A stretch of 6,755 nt of DNA from Alphaproteobacteria bacterium (lineage in GTDB: Bacteria > Pseudomonadota > Alphaproteobacteria > Micavibrionales > Micavibrionaceae): assembly GCA_023301785.1 (NCBI GenBank), contig JALZUF010000213.1:1-6755 (forward strand), written 5' to 3'. The position numbers and the translations under genes are program-made. The notes under the pieces are model-generated. The model was given only the letters and a program-made list of their open reading frames with translations. It made no database searches and had not been told where the DNA came from. Shown here one piece after another: positions 1 to 6,350 of the stretch; the first letter of the stretch is position 1; each line of letters begins with the position of its first letter.

Positions 1-1
1 C

Positions 2-17
2 TGCCAGTAGTCTGGCA
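2..17. other. Short perfect inverted repeat at window start
   Basis: TGCCAG and CTGGCA form a perfect 6-base stem around a 4-base loop (TAGT). The following bases are ATTCTCC, with no clear T-run, so it is a weak candidate for the terminator of a gene lying to the left. The surrounding 1-78 stretch shows no complete gene. One plus-strand frame reads eight codons and stops at 25-27, which could be the tail of an upstream coding region but cannot be established from so little. Confidence 0.25.
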
Positions 18-86
18 ATTCTCCTAGTCCGTTGGAATGACTATATTTTGTGATAACTCTTAGTATGAAAAATTTTATTTGGTACT

Positions 87-92
87 TATAAT
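87..92 (+). promoter_or_regulatory. Candidate -10 box (TATAAT) for the lipoprotein hydrolase
   Basis: A perfect TATAAT hexamer ends 7 bases before the A of the ATG at 100, so transcription would be expected to begin at or next to the start codon and give a leaderless mRNA. No Shine-Dalgarno sequence is visible before this ATG, which fits. No good TTGACA-like -35 box is found at the usual distance, and the region is AT-rich, so a chance match is possible. Confidence 0.35.
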
Positions 93-99
93 TATCTTT

Positions 100-927
100 A
101 TGAAATTTCTACTTCTCATATCTTTACTGTTCCTATCCGCTTGCAGCATGTCTTCACGCGTAGATAATACTTACTCCGATTCTACTGATGCGGAGTTTGT
201 GGTACATCAGATTCAAGCTGAGCCGTTCCTTTTAACTTCCTATGAACGTATTAGTTCAAGGAACGGTGTAGCAAATGTCTACATTGAGGGAGATGGCAAT
301 GCATGGTTAAGTAAGAAGAAACCATCACTTGACCCAACACCTAAGAACCCTATGGCCTTAAAGTTGGCGGAGCTTGACCCTGCAAAAAATGTTACTTATC
401 TAGCGCGGCCTTGCCAATATACAAGAATGAGTAATGGTTCGGTATGCGGTAAAAAATATTGGACATCACATCGCTTTGCACCAGAGGTCATTGAAGCAAT
501 GGATCATGCACTTGATGATGTAAAACAGCGCCATCAAATAACTGGTTTTAATTTGATTGGGTTTTCGGGTGGCGGTAATATTGCGGCACTTTTAGTAGCT
601 AAGCGTGGTGATGTTTTATCATTGCGTACTGTTGCAGGAAATTTGGATCATCAATTGCAAAGCCAAATTCACAATGTATCGTCTATGCCTTATTCATTGA
701 ATGCTAAAGATGTAGCGCATCAAATATCTGATGTACCACAAATTCATTTGATTGGGGGTGATGATACAATTATTACAGAAGACATATATGAGAGTTATAG
801 GCGTGCCGCTTTAAAGCCAGAATGTATGAAGTCATATATTGTTGGAGGTGTAACGCATATTAACGGTTGGGAAGCGCTGTGGACATCACTCTTAGCTAAG
901 ATTCCTAATTGCGACGTAGCTTTATAA
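100..927 (+). CDS. Lipoprotein alpha/beta hydrolase
   Basis: This is a 275-residue predicted lipoprotein. The N-terminus MKFLLLISLLFLSAC is a type II signal peptide with lipobox LSAC, so Cys15 would be lipidated and the enzyme anchored in the envelope. The body looks like an alpha/beta hydrolase: nucleophile elbow GFSGGG with Ser156, an acid in GGDD (Asp221 or Asp222) and His253 in GVTH. It also carries the block VYIEGDGNAW...DPTP...YLARPCQY...WTSHRFAPEVIEAM, which I recognise from a widespread, mostly uncharacterised proteobacterial hydrolase family; the substrate is unknown. Four further Cys (105, 116, 242, 271) could form disulfides in the periplasm. The frame stays open to a TTG at 79, but the ATG at 100 gives the better signal peptide and lies just after a TATAAT. 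The gene seems to be monocistronic, with 136 bases before the autotransporter. Confidence 0.88.
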   Translation: MKFLLLISLLFLSACSMSSRVDNTYSDSTDAEFVVHQIQAEPFLLTSYERISSRNGVANVYIEGDGNAWLSKKKPSLDPTPKNPMALKLAELDPAKNVTYLARPCQYTRMSNGSVCGKKYWTSHRFAPEVIEAMDHALDDVKQRHQITGFNLIGFSGGGNIAALLVAKRGDVLSLRTVAGNLDHQLQSQIHNVSSMPYSLNAKDVAHQISDVPQIHLIGGDDTIITEDIYESYRRAALKPECMKSYIVGGVTHINGWEALWTSLLAKIPNCDVAL

Positions 928-973
928 CAGGGTTTATCATTATGTAATTTCTTTTTAATGATTTATCAAATAT

Positions 974-1002
974 TTGTTTTCTTACAAAAACTCCACTATT
1001 AT
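974..1002 (+). promoter_or_regulatory. Possible promoter of the autotransporter gene
   Basis: TTGTTT (974-979) and TATTAT (997-1002) are separated by 17 bases, leaving a leader of roughly 55 bases before the ATG at 1064. The -10 matches 5 of 6 consensus positions but the -35 only 3 of 6, in AT-rich DNA. No clear terminator for the preceding hydrolase gene is visible in the 928-1063 gap. Confidence 0.3.
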
Positions 1003-1063
1003 ATTTTCTATCTTGTGATTACACCGATCACCTTTCAATGTTCTAGTCTGCGAGTTTCTTTTT

Positions 1064-3949
1064 ATGTGTAAATCAAAATTACTTCTTCTGGCATCTGTTT
1101 CATTTTTATCATTGGGGGACATGAAGCAATCACATGCGGCGTGTGCACCAACTGAAACTGCGGGCAACGATACGATTACTTGTACGGGAGCTAATGGCGC
1201 GCAACTTTTTAATGACGGTGGTAATGATACTTTTATAGTAGATACTGGAGCTTCGTTGACGAGAAGCGGTAATGGATCGGTATTAAGATTACGAAATAAT
1301 ACAGGCATTAACCTAACCAATAACGGCAATATAGAAATTACTGGAGGTGATGCGCGGTTTCAAGACGTGGTGCTGATCCAAAGAGCTTCTGGTGACATTA
1401 ATATTACGAATACAGCCACAGGTACAATATTAAATAACTCAACAAAAAATAACTCAATCTCATCAGCTATTCAAATCGCAAGGGATTCAAATTTTAATAC
1501 ATTCACACTAAACAATTCAGGTAATATTTCTTCTTCTCGGCAAGCTGTTTACTTTGGTAGTTTATCGCGGGGTAGGCATGTTAATGCAACTTATGTTAGC
1601 TCTAATATTACAAATCTAGCGGGGGGCTTTATTCAAACAACAGGCTCTGTTAAAGACGCTATATTTTTTAATGCCGGCGATGATACTTTGATTAATCAGG
1701 GAACTATTATTGGTGACATTACGTTTGGTGCTGGGGATGATGGTTATACGATTGATTTGGATACAGCATCATTCGTCGGTGATGCAGATGGTGGAACGCA
1801 TAACGTAGGAGATACTCTTACTATTAGCAGTGACCTTGCAGATGCGACGGTAGATAATAACTTTTCAAATTTTGAAGATTTAACCTTGAGTGGTGATAAT
1901 GATTTTACCGTTACAGGGACAAGTAGTTTTGATAATATAAGCCTTCTGAATACAACAGATTTAATTGTTGGAGATGGAGGCGTATTAACGGCAAACGTTG
2001 GGTTGGTAGGAACAGCAGGAAATAATATTACTGTTGATAATGGTGGTGCATTAAATGCTGATACAACTCTAACGGGGGCCGATGAGACTTTTACAATTAA
2101 TGGTGATGTTACTGGTGATATAGATCTTGGTGCTGGAAATGATGTTTTAAATATTAACCTCGGTACGGGAAGTTATACAGGAATTGCAGATGGTGGCATG
2201 GACGCGGCTGGAGATAATTTAAATCTTGTAACTGCTCAAAATAGCAACGTGAACTTAGATAGCTATATTAATTTTGAAGATTTGAGCCTTGATGGTGATG
2301 GAACGTTTACGACGGTAAATGGGAGTACGGCTACATTTGATACAGTATCTATGCTTAATAACACAAATTTGATTGTTGGTAATAATAGTACATTAACGTC
2401 AACAGGAGCATTCTTAAATAATGGAGTGAACAACATTACAATTTTAAGTGACGGTGTTATTGATACAGGTACTTTTGCAGCACCCTCAACGTTAACATTT
2501 GATGTGGCTACGGATACCAGTTTTGGTTTTCTAAATGTGGGTAGTCCTCTCGATTTAACTGGTGCAAATGTTACGGCATTAGTTTCTGGTGCGGTTACGG
2601 ATGCTGATGAAGTTCGTGTTGCAACAGGGATAGCGCCTCTTACGGGCCTTGTCGGTGTTGTAGGGCAGACCTTTACAGACATAGATGATACTTCGTTGCT
2701 GTTTAATTTTGGTATTGCTGATGGAGGTCAGGCTGAAGTAACAACAAGTGGTGATGCAAACTCATTATTTATCATTAGTGATAAAGTATTTCGTATTCGC
2801 GAGGTTATTCGCGAAGGAAATGAGCAAAATGTTGGTGATGTGCTAGAGGTTTTAGAAGCCATCCCTGCGGGCATTAACAATCCAGAAATTCAAGCCGTTT
2901 TGGGTAATGTAAATAGTGCGAGTAGCGCAGAAGAGTTGACTCAAGTCTTGCAAGCGACGCTTCCTGCATTGGATACCAGTGCCTTTTCTGCGGCACAAAA
3001 TGTGACGGGTAATACTTTACGTCTGGTGTCTGATCGTTTGACTGTTATTCGTGATCATGGTGGATCCGAAACAGGGATTGCCTCTGGCGATGTATCGGAA
3101 AATCTTCAAATGTGGGGGCAAGTTTTTGGTCAGAAAATAAACCAAGGAACGCGTGAAGGGATTGCGGGTTTTGATGCGTGGACGCGTGGGGTAACCGTTG
3201 GGTTAGATACAGAAATTTTAGGTGAAGATACAACAGTGGGAATTGCTTTAAGTCACGCAAACACAGATGTGGATTCTAATAGCTTAAATAACACTAAGAG
3301 TGATATTAATAGCTATAACGTTTCCTTATATGGTGATTATGATTTATCAGAAAGCACGTACCTTGTTGGTGATGTGGGATACACTTATGGCGATAATGAA
3401 ACAACGCGTTTTAATGTTGGTGGCGTAACGGGACTAGACGCAGATAGTGATTATGGTAGTCACCAATTGGAAGCCCGTCTCATTGCTGCAAAAGATTATG
3501 ATGTCGAACAAATTGATGGTGTGCGTGTAACGCCAAAAGTACAAGCGCATTACATTCATTACCAAGCCGAAGATATAAATGAAACCGGTGCCGGTGGTGC
3601 TGGGTTGAATGTAGATAGTGAAGGTCTAAACATTCTAGAGTTTGGAGTTGGCGTTGATGTTCGTAAAGATCATACTTTATATAATGGTGGAGTTCTATCC
3701 CCAGAAATTAATGTGGGGTATCGTTATGATGTCATTGGTGATGAACTTCAAACTACATCAACGTTCGCTGCAGGAGGTCCATCTTTCAGATCAGAAGGTG
3801 CAGAACCCGATCAACACACTTATAATGTAGGATTTGGTGTTGGCTATACTGCGCCAAATAATGTTGAGTTTACGGCAAGCTATGATTATGAGCGTAAAGA
3901 CGAATACGATGGGCATTCAGCCCTAGTAAGATTAGCTGCACCATTCTAA
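1064..3949 (+). CDS. Autotransporter (type Va secretion) outer-membrane protein
   Basis: This 961-residue protein has full autotransporter architecture. Residues 1-26 are a Sec signal peptide with likely cleavage after SHA. Residues 27 to about 570 form the passenger, rich in Asn, Gly, Thr and Asp, with beta-helix-like rungs (NxGNI, NQGTIIGDI) and acidic turns (GGNDTF, NAGDDTL, GAGDDGY, GAGNDVL). Two tandem units of about 134 residues occupy roughly 217-350 and 351-484. Residues about 575-665 are a helical linker of the kind that spans the barrel pore. Residues about 680-961 are the beta-domain (PF03797 type), starting LQMWGQVFGQ and ending LVRLAAPF; the terminal Phe is the usual BAM-recognition residue. 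Mature-protein Cys occur only at 27 and 40, so one N-terminal disulfide is possible. No protease, lipase or other catalytic motif is apparent in the passenger, so an adhesin or surface-structure role is more likely than an enzyme. The ATG has no good Shine-Dalgarno sequence. Confidence 0.93.
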   Translation: MCKSKLLLLASVSFLSLGDMKQSHAACAPTETAGNDTITCTGANGAQLFNDGGNDTFIVDTGASLTRSGNGSVLRLRNNTGINLTNNGNIEITGGDARFQDVVLIQRASGDINITNTATGTILNNSTKNNSISSAIQIARDSNFNTFTLNNSGNISSSRQAVYFGSLSRGRHVNATYVSSNITNLAGGFIQTTGSVKDAIFFNAGDDTLINQGTIIGDITFGAGDDGYTIDLDTASFVGDADGGTHNVGDTLTISSDLADATVDNNFSNFEDLTLSGDNDFTVTGTSSFDNISLLNTTDLIVGDGGVLTANVGLVGTAGNNITVDNGGALNADTTLTGADETFTINGDVTGDIDLGAGNDVLNINLGTGSYTGIADGGMDAAGDNLNLVTAQNSNVNLDSYINFEDLSLDGDGTFTTVNGSTATFDTVSMLNNTNLIVGNNSTLTSTGAFLNNGVNNITILSDGVIDTGTFAAPSTLTFDVATDTSFGFLNVGSPLDLTGANVTALVSGAVTDADEVRVATGIAPLTGLVGVVGQTFTDIDDTSLLFNFGIADGGQAEVTTSGDANSLFIISDKVFRIREVIREGNEQNVGDVLEVLEAIPAGINNPEIQAVLGNVNSASSAEELTQVLQATLPALDTSAFSAAQNVTGNTLRLVSDRLTVIRDHGGSETGIASGDVSENLQMWGQVFGQKINQGTREGIAGFDAWTRGVTVGLDTEILGEDTTVGIALSHANTDVDSNSLNNTKSDINSYNVSLYGDYDLSESTYLVGDVGYTYGDNETTRFNVGGVTGLDADSDYGSHQLEARLIAAKDYDVEQIDGVRVTPKVQAHYIHYQAEDINETGAGGAGLNVDSEGLNILEFGVGVDVRKDHTLYNGGVLSPEINVGYRYDVIGDELQTTSTFAAGGPSFRSEGAEPDQHTYNVGFGVGYTAPNNVEFTASYDYERKDEYDGHSALVRLAAPF
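1712..2113 (+). repeat. Passenger repeat unit 1 (about 134 residues)
   Basis: This segment encodes residues about 217-350 of the autotransporter. Landmarks in order are GDITFGAGDD, GDADGGTHNVGDTL, NFEDLTLSGD, TDLIVGDGGVLTA and NNITVDNGG. The same landmarks recur in the same order about 134 to 136 residues later. The unit is diverged at both DNA and protein level, so it is an old internal duplication of the beta-helix rather than a recent expansion. Its edges are approximate. Confidence 0.7.
2114..2515 (+). repeat. Passenger repeat unit 2 (about 134 residues)
   Basis: This segment encodes residues about 351-484. Matching landmarks are GDIDLGAGND, GIADGGMDAAGDNL, NFEDLSLDGD, TNLIVGNNSTLTS and NNITILSDG. 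Spacing differs from unit 1 by only about two residues. The unit lies directly after unit 1, with no intervening sequence. Confidence 0.7.
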
Positions 3950-4109
3950 TCTATAGGAAATAGTTAGCTATAGACTACAAGCACGGCCACTTTCAGAGAG
4001 GTGCTCTTTAAATGGCACACTTTTCAACAATCATTCACAACAAAGTACATTGAATTAGCGTTATAGCTTTTTGAGTGCTGAGTGTGCTTTTTTATCTTTT
4101 GTAAAAATT
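3950..4109. other. Convergent intergenic gap with weak hairpins
   Basis: No gene is seen between the ends of the convergent autotransporter and VOC genes. AGCAC (3980-3984) can pair with GTGCT (4001-4005) across a 16-base loop. GCACAC (4015-4020) can pair with GTGTGC (4082-4087), which is immediately followed by six T (4088-4093). The second pair plus T-run resembles an intrinsic terminator for the autotransporter but has a long loop of about 60 bases. Either is only a weak terminator candidate. Confidence 0.3.
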
Positions 4110-4527
4110 TTAAACGGTTTGTATTAATTCAATTCGATATCCATCAGGATCAGCAACATGGGCCAATGTATATGTTTTTCCAGTTTCTTTTGGTTTGATG
4201 GATAGTTCACCTGCAGGACGTAAGATCTTTACGTTGTTCTTTTTTAAATGGCTTTCAAGAGCATAAACATTGGGGACAGCCAGTGAAATATTACCAAAAG
4301 CTGTGCCGTGTTTGTATCCATCATTTTCCCAATTATAGGTTAGCTCTAAAACAGTATCACTTTTTTCACCGCCATACCCCATGTAGACAGCCGTGAACTT
4401 CACGTTCTATTTCACGCATGCCAAGCATGTTTGTATAAAAAGCAATGGATTTTTCGATATCCTTTACACGAAGCATCGTGAATAGAATACGTTTTGGAGC
4501 AATAGATATTGGGATTGATGTTGTCAT
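4110..4527 (-). pseudogene. Glyoxalase-I-like (VOC family) gene, frameshifted
   Basis: The two halves of one VOC-family protein lie in different frames. The first starts at ATG 4527, with AAGG 8 bases upstream, and reads through RILFTMLRVKDIEKSIAFYT and LGMREIER, then runs out of frame to a TGA at 4368-4366. The second, in the +1 frame, contains KFTAVYMGYGG, LELTYNW, GTAFGNISLAV and DPDGYRIELI and ends at 4110. Compared with E. coli GloA, about six residues are missing at the junction, a net loss of about 17 bases, so this is a deletion rather than a one-base sequencing slip. At the four GloA metal-ligand positions (His5, Glu56, His74, Glu122 in E. coli, from memory), the two Glu are kept, but His5 is Phe (RILF) and His74 is Asn (FGNI). 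Glyoxalase I activity is therefore unlikely even from a repaired reading frame. It is the last gene of the minus-strand cluster, 45 bases after the dehydrogenase gene. An independent 97-residue protein from the GTG at 4403 would lack the N-terminal beta-strand module and is less likely. Confidence 0.83.
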
Positions 4528-4572
4528 GCTGAATGCCTTTTTTACAATATGTTTTAGGGTAATCGATTGTTG

Positions 4573-5178
4573 TTATGCATCTACGAAGAGAACCTGGCCT
4601 GTGATGAAACCATCAACAGAACGTGCAAACGCCTTACCGACCAATGTGCTAGGCACGGGTTCAAAGCCAGACATCATCTCACCATAAACATCCCATGCTT
4701 CAGTCAAAACGGTGGGGTTTATAACATTGATGCGGATGTTACGCGGCAATTCAAACGCAACAGTTTTAACAAATGTATCAATTGCACCACTGGCTGTGGC
4801 ATCTGCAATCGCGTAGGGGATGGGTTTTGTATTTAAAATACCACTAATCAACGTAAATGAGCCGCCATCAGCAATGTATTCTTGGCCAATACGCACCAAA
4901 TTGATTTGGCCCATCATTTTGCTCATCACGGTGGTCATCCATTGTTCTTCGGTCATTTCTTCAAATGTTGCGTATTCACAAAAACCAACTGTGTTCACCA
5001 CTGCATTAAAGTGACCTATTTTTTTATAAAGTTCACGAATAGATTCTTCGTTAGTAATATCAACCTTGTGATCAACGTCCCCGCTACGCCCTGCTGTGAT
5101 AACTTTGTGATTGCTGAGGCCAGACATGGCCGCCTTGCCCATTCTACCAAGAGCGCCTATTAAAAGTACAGTTTGCAT
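4573..5178 (-). CDS. Short-chain dehydrogenase-like protein lacking YxxxK
   Basis: This 201-residue Rossmann-fold protein belongs to the short-chain dehydrogenase/reductase (SDR) superfamily. The N-terminal VLLIGALGRMG has the glycine-rich dinucleotide-binding pattern (Gly8, Gly11, Gly14). ITAGRSGDVDHKVDIT fits the second beta-strand and the Asp of the cofactor pocket, and NTVGF (62-66) occupies the usual NNAG site. Ser112 (ISGIL) is at the catalytic Ser position, but the YxxxK pair is missing: the region reads PIPYAIADATASGAIDTFVK, and Tyr122 is followed by Asp, not Lys, at +4. The later INVINPTVLTEAW segment is SDR-like. It resembles the small SDR subgroup described around Listeria Lin1944, which keeps nucleotide binding but lacks the typical active site; activity is unproven. 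The ATG is preceded by AGGAAG. It follows a hairpin 22 bases upstream and precedes the broken VOC gene. Confidence 0.86.
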   Translation of the reverse strand: MQTVLLIGALGRMGKAAMSGLSNHKVITAGRSGDVDHKVDITNEESIRELYKKIGHFNAVVNTVGFCEYATFEEMTEEQWMTTVMSKMMGQINLVRIGQEYIADGGSFTLISGILNTKPIPYAIADATASGAIDTFVKTVAFELPRNIRINVINPTVLTEAWDVYGEMMSGFEPVPSTLVGKAFARSVDGFITGQVLFVDA

Positions 5179-5200
5179 TATTCTTCCTTTTTCATTTAAA

Positions 5201-5236
5201 AATCAGCTCACTCTTTATGAAGAAAGTGAGCTGATT
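5201..5236 (-). terminator. Intercistronic hairpin with T-run
   Basis: AATCAGCTCACT (5201-5212) and AGTGAGCTGATT (5225-5236) form a perfect 12-base stem around a 12-base loop, within which CTT and AAG can pair further. Read on the minus strand the stem ends GATT and continues TTT, giving a run of five T before AAATG, as in an intrinsic terminator. On the plus strand no T-run follows. It begins 5 bases after the AhpD-like stop codon and ends 22 bases before the dehydrogenase ATG. It could terminate the upstream part of the cluster, allow partial read-through, or stabilise the upstream mRNA end. Confidence 0.7.
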
Positions 5237-5241
5237 ATCTA

Positions 5242-5808
5242 TTATGCAGCTGCAGACGTGTCTGTAGACCATGTGTTTGGTTGAAACGCGTCGTCGAGAG
5301 GTGTTTGCGCAACGTGATTTGTATAGTTTGACATTACTTTTAAAGCTGTTCCTAAAATTACTTCCAGAACATTAGCTTGCGTGTAGCCTGCTGCAATGAA
5401 TGCATCAGTATCAGTGCTATTTACGTTACCGCGATTTTCAACAATATTTGCTGTGAAAATACGTAATGCTTCCAGTTTTACATCCGCAAAGGATGTACCG
5501 CTGCGTAATGTTTTAATCACATCTTCAGGGACACCCTGCATTGTAGAGATCGTGGTGTGCGCCGCCATGCAATACGTGCAACCATTTAAGCGGTTATTTG
5601 TCATCAAGACAATTTGACGCTCTGCTGGAGTGAAATCACTTTTATCAAAGATACCAGCAAGTGCCGCATATCCCTCAACTGCTGCAGGTGATTCTGCAAA
5701 AGTTGCCATCAAATTTGGTATGAAACCGTAGCTTTCTTGTACGTTTTCAAGAATAGCTTTGCTCCCTTTTGGAGCAGTTTCGATTGTGTGTTGTTTAAAA
5801 TCAGTCAT
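5242..5808 (-). CDS. AhpD-like carboxymuconolactone decarboxylase family protein
   Basis: This 188-residue, all-helical protein belongs to the CMD/AhpD superfamily. The core motif is Glu63 (PAERQIVLM) followed by NGCTYCMAAH with Cys77, Cys80 and His84. This is the redox-active CxxC and proton-relay arrangement of AhpD-type thiol peroxidases and reductases, not the Cys-less form of true decarboxylases. The N-terminal stretch GFIPNLMATFAESP and the C-terminal NYTNHVAQTPLD are typical of the peroxidase-related branch. Cytoplasmic disulfide or peroxide reduction is the likely chemistry; substrate and electron donor are unknown. The length is normal for the branch. The ATG at 5808 is preceded by AAAGGA with 7 bases of spacing. 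Upstream lies the NTF2-like remnant, downstream the intercistronic hairpin. The Ala-rich tail (TSAAA) ends 5 bases before that hairpin. Confidence 0.92.
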   Translation of the reverse strand: MTDFKQHTIETAPKGSKAILENVQESYGFIPNLMATFAESPAAVEGYAALAGIFDKSDFTPAERQIVLMTNNRLNGCTYCMAAHTTISTMQGVPEDVIKTLRSGTSFADVKLEALRIFTANIVENRGNVNSTDTDAFIAAGYTQANVLEVILGTALKVMSNYTNHVAQTPLDDAFQPNTWSTDTSAAA

Positions 5809-5828
5809 AATTTTTTCCTTTCTTTATG

Positions 5829-5929
5829 GGTTTGATTTTTAGTTTTTTGAAGGAACCTCATAGGTTTTCCTTCTGATTTTTTATTGCCCTTTATGTTTTT
5901 GGGGGCAATAAGCAGGTGAAGAGAAATTC
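5829..5929 (-). repeat. Copy B of a duplicated NTF2-like 3' end and leader
   Basis: This stretch matches 6248-6350. The segment 5829-5900 aligns with 6248-6319 over 72 bases with no gap and 53 identities by hand count. Beyond it there is a 2-base deletion relative to the other copy, then another 10 of 14 matches (5916-5929 against 6337-6350). The most conserved parts are GGAAAAC(C/T)TAT and TCAAA(A/C)AACTAAAAATCAAACC on the minus strand. Both copies end about 20 bases before the ATG of the next gene. Confidence 0.8.
5839..5929 (-). pseudogene. Remnant of a second NTF2-like (lumazine-binding-like) gene
   Basis: Read in the frame of the intact gene at 6258, the 3' part gives QKHKGQ, a stop at 5883-5881, then KIRRKTYEVPSKN and a final stop at 5841-5839. 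The intact protein has YKHNEQ-W-KISGKTYNSHSNN at the same positions, so 10 of the last 20 residues agree and the Trp codon TGG has become TAA. Further upstream, after a 2-base frameshift, EFLFT matches the intact GFRFT. Nothing of the rest of the gene survives: the DUF1330 stop codon lies directly before it. It is non-functional as a protein but now forms the leader of the AhpD-like gene. Confidence 0.75.
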
Positions 5930-5933
5930 AAGT

Positions 5934-6227
5934 TTATGGCATTTTGAATTCATCAGTGAAGATAATGAATCCTTCAGTATTATCTGTTCTAAGATGAACA
6001 ATTTTTTGGTATTCCTCAGAGTTATACCAAGCGTGTGCCGTCTCTTTGTTTTCAAATTTCACTACAACAGTTACGTTCGATGCTTCGTTTTCAACCATTT
6101 CGCTTTTATAGTCTGCGACCAGAAATTCTGCACCATGTGCTAACAAAGTAGGAACGACTGCTGGTGGATAGGCCTCATATGCCTCATGGTTAGTAATTTC
6201 GTAGTTTACGATCATATAAGCTGACAT
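5934..6227 (-). CDS. DUF1330 family protein
   Basis: This small 97-residue protein matches the DUF1330 family (PF07045) over its full length. The dimeric alpha-beta-barrel (ferredoxin-like) fold is implied by the family. Recognisable blocks are the opening AYMIVNYEITNHEAYEAYPP, then PTLLAHGAEFLVADY, VTVVVKFENKETAHAWYNSEEYQ and LRTDNTEGFIIF. The family has no firmly established reaction. The ATG at 6227 follows an AAAGGA-type Shine-Dalgarno sequence. It sits 30 bases after the NTF2-like gene and directly before the NTF2-like remnant. Its position among small redox-type enzymes suggests a shared stress or catabolic role, but this is inference. Confidence 0.9.
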   Translation of the reverse strand: MSAYMIVNYEITNHEAYEAYPPAVVPTLLAHGAEFLVADYKSEMVENEASNVTVVVKFENKETAHAWYNSEEYQKIVHLRTDNTEGFIIFTDEFKMP

Positions 6228-6247
6228 TATTTTTTTCCTTTCCTGTC

Positions 6248-6350
6248 GGTTTGATTTTTAGTTGTTTGAGTGGGAGTTATAAGTTTTCCCACTAATCTTC
6301 CATTGTTCATTATGTTTGTAGAGAACAAAGAAATCAGTGAAGCGGAAGCC
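6248..6350 (-). repeat. Copy A of a duplicated NTF2-like 3' end and leader
   Basis: This is the intact counterpart of 5829-5929. It covers the last 31 codons of the NTF2-like gene (stop at 6260-6258) plus about 10 bases of the leader of the DUF1330 gene. The AACTAAAAATCAAACC segment containing the stop codon is identical in both copies. Confidence 0.8.

Noticed and set aside
1..27. Tail of an upstream coding region ending at TAG 25-27
   Set aside because: Only eight codons are visible and another frame is also open there, so there is no basis for choosing.
982..1329. Minus-strand open frame overlapping the autotransporter start
   Set aside because: It has low-complexity composition, no Shine-Dalgarno sequence and no recognisable domain, and it overlaps the signal peptide region of a clear gene. 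It is a shadow frame.
1214..2160. RTX-like GGxGxDxx calcium-binding motifs in the passenger (GGNDTF, NAGDDTL, GAGDDGY, GAGNDVL)
   Set aside because: They occur singly and far apart rather than as consecutive nonapeptides, and the protein has an autotransporter barrel rather than a type I secretion signal. They are better explained as beta-helix turns.
2263..2682. Minus-strand open frame of 139 codons within the passenger
   Set aside because: Its Val/Pro/Ser/Thr-rich translation mirrors the repetitive passenger codons. No domain or start signal is seen.
4445..5163. Several plus-strand open frames opposite the VOC and SDR genes
   Set aside because: They overlap genes with strong family signatures on the other strand and have no domain character of their own.
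6269..6293. Hairpin AGTGGGA...TCCCACT as a terminator after the NTF2-like gene
   Set aside because: It lies inside the coding sequence (codons for SGKTYNSHS) and no T-run follows before the stop codon. The stem is not preserved in the duplicated copy, so it is probably incidental.
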